Shown piece after piece: positions 50,681 to 59,912 of a stretch of DNA of 64,000 nucleotides. The stretch comes from Alicyclobacillus tolerans. GTDB lineage: Bacteria > Bacillota > Bacilli > Alicyclobacillales > Alicyclobacillaceae. The position numbers and the translations under genes were made by a program. Below the pieces are notes generated by a model. The model did not search any database. It worked only from the letters and a program-made list of their open reading frames with translations, and was not told the DNA's origin. Numbering within the stretch: position 1 is the first letter of the stretch; each line of letters opens with the position of its first letter. The DNA lies in the NCBI RefSeq assembly GCF_001447355.1, contig NZ_JXBW01000001.1, positions 248,001 to 312,000 of the forward strand, written 5' to 3'.

Positions 50681-51409
50681 TTGAGTACCATGTCGCCATC
50701 TGCACGACTCGATGAGCTGTTAGGACACGAACAAAAACGCAAAGCCCCTGGTTGGATAGGAGATGCCATTTACGGCGTCAACGATGGCTTGGGTGCTATC
50801 TTCGGCATTATCGCCGGCGTCGCCGGTTACACCCCAAACAGTCACACCATTCTCGTCTCCGGTTTCTTCGGCGCGCTTGCCAGCACATTATCCATGGGTG
50901 CAGGTGCTTGGCTGGCCACCAAGTCGGAAAATGAGTTGATGGAAAAGGCGATTCACGAAGCCGAGCAGAGCATCCTCCAGCACCGCGACAAGGAAATCGA
51001 GATTCTTTCGTTAATTTACGAAACAAAAGGCTTTACGGCAACCGAAGCAAACGAGATAGCACACCGCATTGCGGAGGACGACGAGTTGTTCGTAAAAACC
51101 ATGGCACAAGAGAAGCATGGTATTCATGAAGCGAGCCGTGGAAACGTCTGGGGATCAGCGATTTCTGGAGCCATCTCGACGTTTATCGGCGGCATCGTTC
51201 CTCTGATCCCTTTCTTTTTCATGCGCGGCATTGGAGCAGTCATTGCCGCCGCCATCGTCAGCTTGCTCGCACACTTTGTCGTCGGCGCACTCAAAAGCCT
51301 GGTCACCGTGCGTTCCTGGTGGTCCAGCGGCATCGAAATGACGTTGGCCGGCGTGATCGTAGGCGTCATCTCGTACTTGCTCGGTGTATTCGGCAGTCAC
51401 ATCTTATAG
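50681..51409 (+). CDS. VIT1/CCC1 family Fe/Mn transporter
   Basis: A 242-aa membrane protein of the vacuolar-iron-transporter family: DAIYGVNDGLGAIFGIIAGV in helix 1, SMGAGAWLATKSENEL with the conserved metal-site residues, a cytoplasmic helical metal-binding domain rich in Glu (residues about 75-150), then three helices. TTG at 50681 has AGGA 8 nt upstream; ATG at 50690 is the alternative. It should export Fe2+ or Mn2+ from the cytoplasm. An inverted repeat upstream may be a regulatory leader. Confidence 0.88.
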   Translation: MSTMSPSARLDELLGHEQKRKAPGWIGDAIYGVNDGLGAIFGIIAGVAGYTPNSHTILVSGFFGALASTLSMGAGAWLATKSENELMEKAIHEAEQSILQHRDKEIEILSLIYETKGFTATEANEIAHRIAEDDELFVKTMAQEKHGIHEASRGNVWGSAISGAISTFIGGIVPLIPFFFMRGIGAVIAAAIVSLLAHFVVGALKSLVTVRSWWSSGIEMTLAGVIVGVISYLLGVFGSHIL

Positions 51410-51428
51410 AACTCCGGCTATACCGCAT

Positions 51429-52499
51429 TCAACGCTGCGGGTAGACCATCACCTTGATGCTGCCCGCTTTGTTGGTTCGGGCGCGCTCTAGCGCCTCGCC
51501 CACTTTCGACAGCGGATACGCGTCCGTGATGAGCGACGACGTATCGATCCGGCGCAGCAAGGAGATGCCTGCAGGATACGTGTTGGCATATCGAAAGACG
51601 CCACACATTTCGATCTCGTCGTCCACAAACTGCGTCACGTTGATGGTGTTTTCGGCAATCGGAGGCATCCCGACAAGTCCCATCCTGCCACCTCGGCGAA
51701 CGATAGCAAACAGACTGGTCAGCGCAGCCGGATTGCCCGCCGTCTCGACGCCAACATCAACGCCTTCTCCGCCAAAGAGATCCTGTACGACCTCACCAAC
51801 ATCCTGGGTGCCTACATGAACGGCGTGCGTAGCCCCCATTTGCAGTGCCACGTCCAATCGTCGCGGCTCGACGTCGCCGACGACAATCTCACTAGCCCCC
51901 TTCATCTTGGCTGCGATCACGCACATCAACCCGACCGGGCCCATGCCCATGATGGCCACGCGTTCGCCGGCCTGCAGTCGCACTCTATTCAATGCGTGCA
52001 AACCAACCGAGAACGGCTCGACGAGAGCTGCCTGCTCAAACGACATATCGTCCGGAATGCGATACACGAAGTCCGCACGATGCGCCAGATATTGCGCAAA
52101 GGCCCCGTCAACTGGCGGTGTGGCGAGGAATTGAACATCTGGACACAAGTTGTACCGACCTGATTTACACGCCGGGCAGCGTCCGCATGTGACGCCTGGC
52201 TCTACCGCAACTCGATCCCCAACCCGCAGATGGTGAACACCATCGCCAACGCGAACGACCGTCCCTGCACATTCGTGTCCGAGAATCAACGGGCGCTCGA
52301 CGACATAGCGACCAATCCGCCCATGCTCGTAATAATGTACATCGGATCCGCAAACGCCCACAGACTCCACGCGTATTAGCACTTCGTCGTCCCGAATCTG
52401 GGGAACTGGTTTTTCTTGCAGTTCGATGTGCATCGGATCCGTTAGATAGGCTGCCAACATCCGCTCTGGAATCGAACACTCATCCTTAAGCGTTTTCAT
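51429..52499 (-). CDS. Zn-dependent polyol dehydrogenase (sorbitol/xylitol type)
   Basis: A 356-aa medium-chain dehydrogenase. Motifs: catalytic zinc in VGVCGSDVHYYEHG and LGHECAGTV, structural zinc cysteines in CGRCPACKSGRYNLCPD, and Rossmann motif IMGMGPVGLM. The pattern CGSDVHYYEHGRIG is typical of sorbitol/xylitol/L-iditol dehydrogenases. ATG at 52499 follows AGGAGG. A longer frame upstream lacks a ribosome site. It is alone on its strand and could feed xylitol or sorbitol to the pentose pathway; the exact polyol is uncertain. Confidence 0.9.
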   Translation of the reverse strand: MKTLKDECSIPERMLAAYLTDPMHIELQEKPVPQIRDDEVLIRVESVGVCGSDVHYYEHGRIGRYVVERPLILGHECAGTVVRVGDGVHHLRVGDRVAVEPGVTCGRCPACKSGRYNLCPDVQFLATPPVDGAFAQYLAHRADFVYRIPDDMSFEQAALVEPFSVGLHALNRVRLQAGERVAIMGMGPVGLMCVIAAKMKGASEIVVGDVEPRRLDVALQMGATHAVHVGTQDVGEVVQDLFGGEGVDVGVETAGNPAALTSLFAIVRRGGRMGLVGMPPIAENTINVTQFVDDEIEMCGVFRYANTYPAGISLLRRIDTSSLITDAYPLSKVGEALERARTNKAGSIKVMVYPQR

Positions 52500-52528
52500 G
52501 CGCATCCTCCTTCCCCTAAATCGATTTG

Positions 52529-52557
52529 AATCATACATGATTAGTATACCGTATGAA
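52529..52557 (-). promoter_or_regulatory. Promoter with overlapping palindrome before the polyol dehydrogenase
   Basis: On the minus strand TTCATA (52557-52552), 16 bp, TATGAT (52535-52530). The palindrome AATCAT-AC-ATGATT (52529-52542) overlaps the -10 and may be an operator. Confidence 0.45.
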
Positions 52558-52710
52558 TTCATTGAAAAGATAGAAGCACACACGTCAGCGACCAATCTAC
52601 ACTCCACAACGCGATCGCGCTGACAATGGCCATCCACCTTTAAACTGATGAACTTTTCTGGCGCGAACCTAGTCTTTAGCTTTGACACTCAAAATCAGGG
52701 GGAAAATACC

Positions 52711-53313
52711 GTGTCACATGCCATCATGTCCTTTTTGCAAGCGTCAGGATACCTTGGCGTATTGATTACCATGGCGTTGGAGAGTGCATGTGTTCCATTG
52801 CCTAGCGAGTTGATTATGCCGTTTGCGGGGTATCTGGCAGGATTGGGGCACCTTCAGTTCTGGGGCGTGGTGGCCTGTGGCACGCTCGGCAATGTACTTG
52901 GTGCGTCTATCGCGTACTCCATTGGTCGCTACGGCAGCATGCTCGCCATTATGCGTTACGCCCGCCTCACACGGCTTTCCGAAAGCCATCTTCAACTCGC
53001 GCACCGTTGGTTTGCCGGGCGCGGACAATCGGCCATCTTAGTCGCTCGTATGTTGCCCATCGTGCGCACCTTCATTTCGCTCCCCGCCGGCGTCTCCCGC
53101 ATGCCTGCACGCCCCTTCGTCGCCTATACCTTGATTGGCTCCTTCCCATGGGTGTACATGCTCACGTACGCTGGTAGTTTTCTCGGACGCCGATGGTTTG
53201 CGATCACGCACGAAATTCACGCTTTTACGTTCGGATTACTTGCCTTCGCCGCACTGTGGGCCATCCTCTCCTTGAGCAGACGGTTTGTGAAAAGCTTGCC
53301 TCCCAATTCGTAA
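52711..53313 (+). CDS. DedA family membrane protein
   Basis: A 200-aa DedA/VTT protein with about five membrane helices. Visible: ALESACVPLPSELIMPFAGYLA with the conserved acidic residue, SIAYSIGRYGS, and the amphipathic re-entrant part ARMLPIVRTFISLPAGVSRM with the family's arginines. DedA proteins translocate polyprenyl or phospholipid carriers and support membrane potential. GTG at 52711 follows AGGGGG; an earlier in-frame start gives a non-homologous extension. The MscS gene converges 5 bp after its stop. Confidence 0.9.
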   Translation: MSHAIMSFLQASGYLGVLITMALESACVPLPSELIMPFAGYLAGLGHLQFWGVVACGTLGNVLGASIAYSIGRYGSMLAIMRYARLTRLSESHLQLAHRWFAGRGQSAILVARMLPIVRTFISLPAGVSRMPARPFVAYTLIGSFPWVYMLTYAGSFLGRRWFAITHEIHAFTFGLLAFAALWAILSLSRRFVKSLPPNS

Positions 53314-53318
53314 TCCCC

Positions 53319-54155
53319 TTAGCGTTCATCTTCCCGGCGAAAATCGGCGATTGCTTCGCGAATCAATTCCAGGTCGAAGCGCGCCGGGAGTTGTACTTGG
53401 ACTACGTAGGTATCACTCCCAAATTCCTTAATTGAGACGCTCGCTTGCCCCCCTGTCACCTCCGCAACCCGTTCTTCAAAAGCGCGAAACGGTGTGGTAT
53501 AGGGCAAAGGTACGACACAAAGTTTGTTGCCAACATTGGCACCGACCGTAATGGCGGAGCCGATAACGGATGAATTGGGTAAAATTCGACGAACATCGCC
53601 TTCCTGTAAGATCGTGTGGTACCAATTGATATCGACGACGGTTCCGCTATATTCGACGCCACCGAACACGTATGTACGCACACTCACGTACTGACCAATT
53701 TGAAATGGGCGGAGCGTAAACAGCACCATGCTCGCAATGAGATTGGCGAGCGTCGATTGCGCACCAACGCCGACGATCACGCCGGTCACCGCGCCACCTA
53801 CAAGGATGCTTCCGATCTTCACCTGCACCAAGTGCAATCCGACCACCAGGACAAAGGCGTAACCAACACCAGAGATGGCGCGATCGACAAGGCTTTGCAC
53901 CCGCGCGTCTGCATTTGTGTGAACGCGTGTGACATAGGAGATCGTACGGCGCAACTGGCGAATCAACAAAACGCCCACGACAAACCAGACGATGGCCAAG
54001 CCCCATTGGATAGACTCGCGCTCCACCTCGGGTAAAAGCCGCATTCTGGCTGAATCGCGTGCCACCGAAAAGACGACGGCGACAACCACCAACAGTCCAA
54101 ATAACACGATTAAGCGCCGCCAAGTTGCAGCTTGTCTTCGTTCTTGTTGCACCAT
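53319..54155 (-). CDS. MscS-type mechanosensitive channel
   Basis: A 278-aa channel of the small-conductance family. Two or three N-terminal helices are followed by the pore helix and its Gly/Ala-rich motif GVIVGVGAQSTLANLIASMV, then the beta-domain start LRPFQIGQYV and ILPNSSVIGSAI. ATG at 54155 follows AGAGGTG. It releases solutes at hypo-osmotic shock. It lies downstream of the PBP2 gene and is separated from it by a terminator. Confidence 0.93.
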   Translation of the reverse strand: MVQQERRQAATWRRLIVLFGLLVVVAVVFSVARDSARMRLLPEVERESIQWGLAIVWFVVGVLLIRQLRRTISYVTRVHTNADARVQSLVDRAISGVGYAFVLVVGLHLVQVKIGSILVGGAVTGVIVGVGAQSTLANLIASMVLFTLRPFQIGQYVSVRTYVFGGVEYSGTVVDINWYHTILQEGDVRRILPNSSVIGSAITVGANVGNKLCVVPLPYTTPFRAFEERVAEVTGGQASVSIKEFGSDTYVVQVQLPARFDLELIREAIADFRREDER

Positions 54156-54184
54156 CTCAGCACCTCTTCACTCGGGCAAGAAAT

Positions 54185-54220
54185 GGGCGAGCCTGCCGCG
54201 CCCGCGGCTCTTGCTCGCCC
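54185..54220 (-). terminator. Terminator of the PBP2 gene
   Basis: GGGCGAGC and GCTCGCCC with GC-rich inner pairing, followed on the minus strand by ATTTCTT. Confidence 0.7.
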
Positions 54221-54260
54221 ACTTGATCATAATCCTTACAAATAAGCTTCACAATGAGCA

Positions 54261-56375
54261 TCAGTGACTCTGTTCCGGCACGAGATAGGCTGCAGATGTC
54301 TTCCAATTCGCAGGAATTGCTGTACTTGTCCAGCCACTTTTCGGCATCCACGGCTCGTGATGCTCGTTAAAATAGGCATCGATCATTTGACGCGCGATGA
54401 CAGCCGAGAACTGTGCTCCATAGCCGCCGCCAGGCGCCATGACGGCCACCGCCACCAAAGGGTGATTCAGTGGTGCATAACAGATAAATACGGAGTTGTC
54501 GGTCGGCTTACCGTTGATATAAATCTGCGCAGTCCCGGTCTTGCCAGCTGCCTGATAGTGAGCACCCATAAATGCATAGTATGCGGTACCACTTGGGTTG
54601 GACGTCACACCATACATGCCCTGCTGAATAAGATGCCACTGCCAAGGAGCCCCCTTGACCTGCCCCACCACTTGTGTTTTGAACGACCGTAATGGCTTTG
54701 CCCCGGAACTCGGGGTGGCGTCAGGGCCAAAGACGTTCTCCAATAAATGTGGCTTGAGGCGCAGCCCCTCGTCTGCCAACGTCATCGCGTACTCCGCCAA
54801 TTCCATTGGCGTAAACATCTGCGATTGGCCGATGGCCGCATCCGCCAGACTCGCTGGAGAGCCATAGTTCACATACTTTCCAGTCTTCGCAATCGATTGC
54901 TCGCTTGCCTTCAAATTATAAGGAACCTGGATGTTGCCTTTGCGATAGTTTTCAATATAGAACTTTCCTGACGATTCATAAGGTAAATCGATACCTGTCG
55001 GAAGCCCGAGACCGAAATTCTCTTCGCCCTGAAACAGCGCGTTGATACCCTTTGCAAAATCGGTATCCAGATAGTTTTGGTAACTGCCATCCGAACTCGG
55101 GTAACCACCACCGCTTGTCGTGGTACTGCCAAACCACTTGCCCAAATGAAGACCTACTTCGTACAAAAACACGTCACTTGATACGGTCAAAGCCTCAATC
55201 GGATTGACAAGGCCAAACACGAAGCCCTCGTCTTCATTCTTGCGCTGCGTCCCAATGTAAATATACCCGTCGTCTTCAATCAATGTCTTCGGCGTTACGA
55301 CGCCTGCCTTGAGCGCCGTCAGCATATTGGCAGGTTTGACCGTCGACCCCGGATAATTGTAGGTGTCAATCGCATTGTTCAACTGCGCGCCAGAAGTCTC
55401 TAGGTAATGAACGTGGTGAATATACGATCCGTTCGTATACCAGTTGGGATCTAGATAGGGATAGCTGACCATCGCGATGACGCCGCCTGTCTTTACATTG
55501 AGCATGACCGCCGCAGCGTCGGTGATATTATTTTTATTCGCACTGTTACTATCGATCATGTTTTGCATAATCATCTGCGCTTCGGCCTGCTCGCGCCCAT
55601 CGAGGGTCAATTGAATATTGTCGCCGTCGACAGGTGCAATATCGCCGACGCTTCCCACCGCATTGCCTGCACTGTCGATGGTGACCAGGTCATATCCAGG
55701 CTTACCCTGCAAAATGTGTTCGTATTCATATTCGATGCCGGTTTCGCCAACCTTTTGGCTGTATAGATAAACCTTGTACTGGTTTACGTTCTGCGCTGTG
55801 ATTGCGCCGACGTAGCCAAGTACCTGGCCAGCGAGATCGCCATACGGATATTGCCGTTCATAATCTTGTACAACCTGGACACCAGGCAATTCGGTCTGAT
55901 GTTCTACGACAAACGCAACCTGCGCGTCGGTCACATTCGATGCTAAGGTCACCTGCAAAGCACCAGGTTGACTTTGCATGGTTTGATACAGCGAGCTTGC
56001 TGTCGTCTCCAATACTGGCGCCAGAATCGCAGCCAATTGGTGCAACTGGGCGTCGGTCATCGGCGTATAGCGATCCAATTCAATGGCGAGAACCGGCTTG
56101 TCCCACGCCAGCACCTGACCATTCGCATCGTAAATCCATCCGCGTTGCGGAAGAATGGGGACGCGGGCGTACTGAGTGGTCATCTCCGACTGGCGGAATG
56201 TCTTTCCTTGTGCGACCTGAACATAGGCCATACGCAAAATAAGCGATGAAAACGAAAGAAATACAAGACCATACACAACACGTACACGAAATGCCCGACG
56301 CTTTCTCGCTTTTTGCTTGTCAGGCGCCACATTTTTGGGGCGGCTTTTTCTCTTCCGCAGTTTCACGCGCCTCAT
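54261..56375 (-). CDS. Penicillin-binding protein 2 (class B transpeptidase)
   Basis: A 704-aa membrane-anchored peptidoglycan DD-transpeptidase. A basic start and one membrane helix (about residues 30-50) precede the dimerisation domain with RVPILPQRGWIYDANGQVLA. The transpeptidase domain has SxxK in YPGSTVKPANML, the SxD motif in TVSSDVFLYEVG and KTG in AAGKTGTAQIYI. ATG at 56375 follows GGAGTAGGG. It belongs to the PBP2/PbpA elongation group, but no mreBCD or rodA is adjacent. A single gene, divergent from the ligase-like gene. Confidence 0.93.
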   Translation of the reverse strand: MRRVKLRKRKSRPKNVAPDKQKARKRRAFRVRVVYGLVFLSFSSLILRMAYVQVAQGKTFRQSEMTTQYARVPILPQRGWIYDANGQVLAWDKPVLAIELDRYTPMTDAQLHQLAAILAPVLETTASSLYQTMQSQPGALQVTLASNVTDAQVAFVVEHQTELPGVQVVQDYERQYPYGDLAGQVLGYVGAITAQNVNQYKVYLYSQKVGETGIEYEYEHILQGKPGYDLVTIDSAGNAVGSVGDIAPVDGDNIQLTLDGREQAEAQMIMQNMIDSNSANKNNITDAAAVMLNVKTGGVIAMVSYPYLDPNWYTNGSYIHHVHYLETSGAQLNNAIDTYNYPGSTVKPANMLTALKAGVVTPKTLIEDDGYIYIGTQRKNEDEGFVFGLVNPIEALTVSSDVFLYEVGLHLGKWFGSTTTSGGGYPSSDGSYQNYLDTDFAKGINALFQGEENFGLGLPTGIDLPYESSGKFYIENYRKGNIQVPYNLKASEQSIAKTGKYVNYGSPASLADAAIGQSQMFTPMELAEYAMTLADEGLRLKPHLLENVFGPDATPSSGAKPLRSFKTQVVGQVKGAPWQWHLIQQGMYGVTSNPSGTAYYAFMGAHYQAAGKTGTAQIYINGKPTDNSVFICYAPLNHPLVAVAVMAPGGGYGAQFSAVIARQMIDAYFNEHHEPWMPKSGWTSTAIPANWKTSAAYLVPEQSH

Positions 56376-56604
56376 CCCTACTCCATGATTTTTGCACACT
56401 TGAAACGACTCGTCATTTCCACCGTAGGTTCAACCTCTTTGTCGACTGTCACAATTTCAACAAATGTGCGAGGCGGGTCGAAAAATTCGACAACGTGTCG
56501 GAAACCTGTAGTATGGTATCCGGGGAATTTCGGGTAGAATTGATATAGTGAAGTGGGACGAGCCTGCTTGTAAAAGGCTCGATCGAACTTATAGGAGTTT
56601 TGCC

Positions 56605-57900
56605 ATGGTGCAGACGTCTGTGCCGACAGCGGAAGACCACTCGTCCAGTGCGCAATCGAACTATGGCGACGCACTTGCCCGATGGTGTGTCTACGCTCTC
56701 GGCGCATTTGCAATTGTCAACCAAGGGCTTGACATATCTGTCTTGTCCGGGTTAGGAAACCTATGGGGAACCATCGCGATCGCGTGCTTGGCGGTCATCG
56801 CCTTGGTTCGAGTCGCATATGGATTGCGTCGCCAAGGTTTTCGCTGGAGTCGCTACGCAGGTTGGTATATCCTGTACTGTGCAACGCTTATTCTGTATGG
56901 CTTGAAACATCCGCTCCTCGCGTTCAACGGTTTCAGTGTCGATGTCGAGTACATCGTTATCGCCCTATTGCTGCCTTGGGTCGTGAAATCGAGAGATGTA
57001 CCACGACTATTGTATGGCGTGATCGCAGCATCGATGCTACTTGGGGTGGACGGAGTGTTTCAGTACGCCATCAAAGTGCCGATTCCGAATACGTGGTTGG
57101 ATGTCGGCGAAGTTGTCCGGACCCGGGTCTTTTCCGTCATGAAGTCGCCAGCCGAATTTGGCGCTAATTTGGAAATGACCATTCCCATGATGTTTGGACT
57201 GTTTGCCGTCGACCGCCACCCGGCTAGACGGCTTGTCTACATCGCCGGCGGGATATGCTCACTTGCTGCTTTATTTTTCACGTATGACCGCGGCTCTTGG
57301 CTCGGCCTGGGTGCAGCCGTGCTCATCGTGGCAGTTGTTTACGAGCGGCGCCTCTTGCCGATCCTGTTAGTGCTAGGGGTTATCGCCTTTTTCATTCCGT
57401 CGATCCACATGCGGGTGATGGACTTGTTCAACCCGGTGTACGCAGTCAAGTCGTCTGCCGGTGGACGGATGCTGCTCTGGCAACAGGCGTTCGATACGAT
57501 GGCCAAAAACCCTCTGTTCGGAGCAGGACTGGGTCAGTATGGCGGATACGTGGCAACTTCGCACAGTCTGTCGTCGTTTTCGGATAACTACTATGCGAAA
57601 GTTCTCGGCGAGACGGGACTGGTCGGGCTTGTCCTGTTCATGGCAATGCACGTCGCGATTCTCCGCGAGATCGCAACCAGCGTCGTGCGGCGAGCGAAGG
57701 GGCGCAATCGTTGGCTGGCCTTAGCGGGATTGACCAGCGTCCTTGCTATCTTGATTCACAGCTTTGTCGAAAATCTGTTTGAGTACAATTACACCGCAAG
57801 CCTTTATTTCGTGATTGTCGGACTTATCTTGCTCTGGGGACGCACCTTGCCGGAATCATCCGCAGAGATGCCCGGCAGAAAGCGAGGAACTTTGAAATGA
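56605..57900 (+). CDS. O-antigen ligase/polymerase-like membrane protein (Wzy/WaaL type)
   Basis: A 431-aa protein with about 10-12 membrane helices and the Wzy_C/WaaL domain: EFGANLEMTIPMMFG, FTYDRGSWLGLGAA (the family's R-G-S/A-W-L pattern) and FGAGLGQYGGYVATSHS before a large loop. ATG at 56605 follows AGGAG. Such proteins link or polymerise lipid-carried sugars outside the membrane. ATGA coupling to a GT2 gene suggests surface glycan synthesis. Confidence 0.85.
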   Translation: MVQTSVPTAEDHSSSAQSNYGDALARWCVYALGAFAIVNQGLDISVLSGLGNLWGTIAIACLAVIALVRVAYGLRRQGFRWSRYAGWYILYCATLILYGLKHPLLAFNGFSVDVEYIVIALLLPWVVKSRDVPRLLYGVIAASMLLGVDGVFQYAIKVPIPNTWLDVGEVVRTRVFSVMKSPAEFGANLEMTIPMMFGLFAVDRHPARRLVYIAGGICSLAALFFTYDRGSWLGLGAAVLIVAVVYERRLLPILLVLGVIAFFIPSIHMRVMDLFNPVYAVKSSAGGRMLLWQQAFDTMAKNPLFGAGLGQYGGYVATSHSLSSFSDNYYAKVLGETGLVGLVLFMAMHVAILREIATSVVRRAKGRNRWLALAGLTSVLAILIHSFVENLFEYNYTASLYFVIVGLILLWGRTLPESSAEMPGRKRGTLK

Positions 57901-59147
57901 CGCTGATGTATGCGTTGTTTAATACATTCTATGGGGCGCTCAAACTGATCACGGGTATCGTGGCCGTGTATCAGCTTGTGTTGTCACTGTATGGGCTGTG
58001 GCACCGCAAACAGGCCATTAGCCATGCGCCGAAGAAACGGTTTGCCGTCATTATTCCGGCGCATAACGAAGAACGCGTGGTTGGTCCGCTGATCGACAGC
58101 ATCAAGCAACAGACATATCCGGACCATTTATTCGACATACACTTAATTGCCGACAACTGCACCGACCACACCGCAGATGTCGCAAGGATGCACGGCGCGA
58201 CCGTCCACCTGCGCGAGAATGCATCCGACCAAGGCAAGGGATACGCGATCGAATGGATGCTCAACCGCCTGAAAAAGATGAAGGCCGAGTACGACGCGAT
58301 TGTTATGTTCGATGCCGACAACCTGGTCGATCCAGAATTTCTGGCGATGATGAACGACCACCTGTGTCGCGGCGACCGCGTCATCCAGGGATACTTGGAC
58401 ACAAAGAATCCTTTCGACACCTGGATCAGTGTTTCACTCGCCCTTTCATATTGGTTTGATAATCGCCTGTGGCAATATGCTCGGCGCAAACTCGGGCTTT
58501 CCTGCACGCTCGGGGGCACTGGGCTGTGTATCGATTACACACTGCTTCAGGAGATGGGCTGGAAAGCGACAGGACTGACAGAGGATCTGGAGTTTGGAAT
58601 TCGTTGCGTGCGTCGCGGCATTATTCCGGTGTGGGCTCACGATGCGAAGGTGTATGACGAAAAACCAACCGGTTTTCACGCTTCATTCCGGCAGCGCCTG
58701 CGCTGGCAACAAGGTCATTTTCAGTGTGCCAAAGAGCACATGATACCCATGTTCATTCAGGGAATCCGCGAGCGAAATCTAGCCAAGATCGATATGGCGG
58801 TATATCTCTTTCAACCGATGCGGTCCATGCTTTTGTTTGTTGGTGCGATGCTGATGTTCGCCTTGCAATATGCAGCGCCAGAACAGACGGGTACGGTCAG
58901 TGCAGCCGCAACGTTTGCCACAGATTTGTGGGTCGCCGTCAACTTGCTTTTGTTCTTGGAAATCCCACTCGCGCTTATCCTGGAACGCGTGAATTGGCGA
59001 GCCTATTTTGGGTTAGCACTCCTGCCGTTCTTCCTTTGGACATGGGGACCGGTTACACTGCAAGCGTACTTCACGCGGAGCAATCGCAAATGGTACCATA
59101 CGGTGCATAAGCGGGCGATCCGACTGGATCAATTGCGGGAGCGGTGA
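57897..59147 (+). CDS. Membrane glycosyltransferase family 2 (processive type)
   Basis: A 416-aa enzyme: N-terminal helix, GT2 domain with VIIPAHNEERVVGPLIDSI, MFDADNLVDPEF (the DxD), the acceptor motif LTEDLEFGIR and QRLRWQQGHFQ (QxxRW), then C-terminal helices. This order matches PgaC, hyaluronan and NDP-sugar polymerising synthases, so a beta-linked polysaccharide is a fair guess. It overlaps the upstream gene by ATGA. No PgaB- or PgaD-like gene is present. Confidence 0.88.
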   Translation: MTLMYALFNTFYGALKLITGIVAVYQLVLSLYGLWHRKQAISHAPKKRFAVIIPAHNEERVVGPLIDSIKQQTYPDHLFDIHLIADNCTDHTADVARMHGATVHLRENASDQGKGYAIEWMLNRLKKMKAEYDAIVMFDADNLVDPEFLAMMNDHLCRGDRVIQGYLDTKNPFDTWISVSLALSYWFDNRLWQYARRKLGLSCTLGGTGLCIDYTLLQEMGWKATGLTEDLEFGIRCVRRGIIPVWAHDAKVYDEKPTGFHASFRQRLRWQQGHFQCAKEHMIPMFIQGIRERNLAKIDMAVYLFQPMRSMLLFVGAMLMFALQYAAPEQTGTVSAAATFATDLWVAVNLLLFLEIPLALILERVNWRAYFGLALLPFFLWTWGPVTLQAYFTRSNRKWYHTVHKRAIRLDQLRER

Positions 59148-59175
59148 GCCGCTCTGACGCCATAAGGGGTTCACG

Positions 59176-59880
59176 ATGGACGAACATCGTCAAAAAAATG
59201 GGTCCCATCATTCTCAGCTCGAATCGTTGGTAGAAACAGAAGTTGAACAACTGGCGCGGTACGCCATGCGGGTGCCGCGCACGTCATTTTTCCTCGTCAT
59301 CATTGTCATCGGCGCGCTGCTGACCACGCTGTCCCTCACCTTGCACATCCTCCCGTGGTGGGCAGTTGTCAGCGCGATTGCAACACTCCTGATCCCCCTC
59401 TTATCGTCTGTATTGCGCAAGCGCCATATATGGACACGCAGGATAGCACTGACCACCATCACTGTATTAACTGCTGGCCTTTTGATCAGCGTCTTTTACC
59501 TAGTCGATGCACTATTTCACCATACGGAATCGGCGCTTTCGCTGTTTCGGGACGCTATACTTCTGTGGACGACAAACATTCTTGTCTTTGCAGTATGGTA
59601 CTGGGAAGTCGATCAAGGTGGCCCATTAAAACGCCATGCTCAGGTACCAGAGGCACCAGACCTGCTGTTTCCGCAGATGGTATCGAGCATCCCTGAGTGG
59701 GAAACGTGGCATCCGGCATTTGTGGATTATTTGTTCCTTGCCTTCAACACAAGCACAGCCTTCAGTCCAACCGACACCGCAGCTTTATCCAGACGGATTA
59801 AAGTGTTGATGATGACACAATCGTCGATCTCGCTGGTTGTTGTCGCCGTGATCGCAGCAAGAGCGATTAATATTGCGTAA
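59176..59880 (+). CDS. DUF1345 membrane protein
   Basis: A 234-aa protein with five or six membrane helices. The C-terminal signature FLAFNTSTAFSPTDTAALSR followed by KVLMMTQSSISLVVVAVIAARAIN-type helix is that of DUF1345. A middle segment has WYWEVDQGGPLKRH. ATG at 59176 follows AAGGGG, 28 bp after the glycosyltransferase stop, so it is probably cotranscribed with the glycan genes. Function unknown; the family is often predicted to be a channel-like protein. Confidence 0.85.
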   Translation: MDEHRQKNGSHHSQLESLVETEVEQLARYAMRVPRTSFFLVIIVIGALLTTLSLTLHILPWWAVVSAIATLLIPLLSSVLRKRHIWTRRIALTTITVLTAGLLISVFYLVDALFHHTESALSLFRDAILLWTTNILVFAVWYWEVDQGGPLKRHAQVPEAPDLLFPQMVSSIPEWETWHPAFVDYLFLAFNTSTAFSPTDTAALSRRIKVLMMTQSSISLVVVAVIAARAINIA

Positions 59881-59912
59881 AACGGACGCACGGGCCGAGA
59901 CTGCCCGCGACG

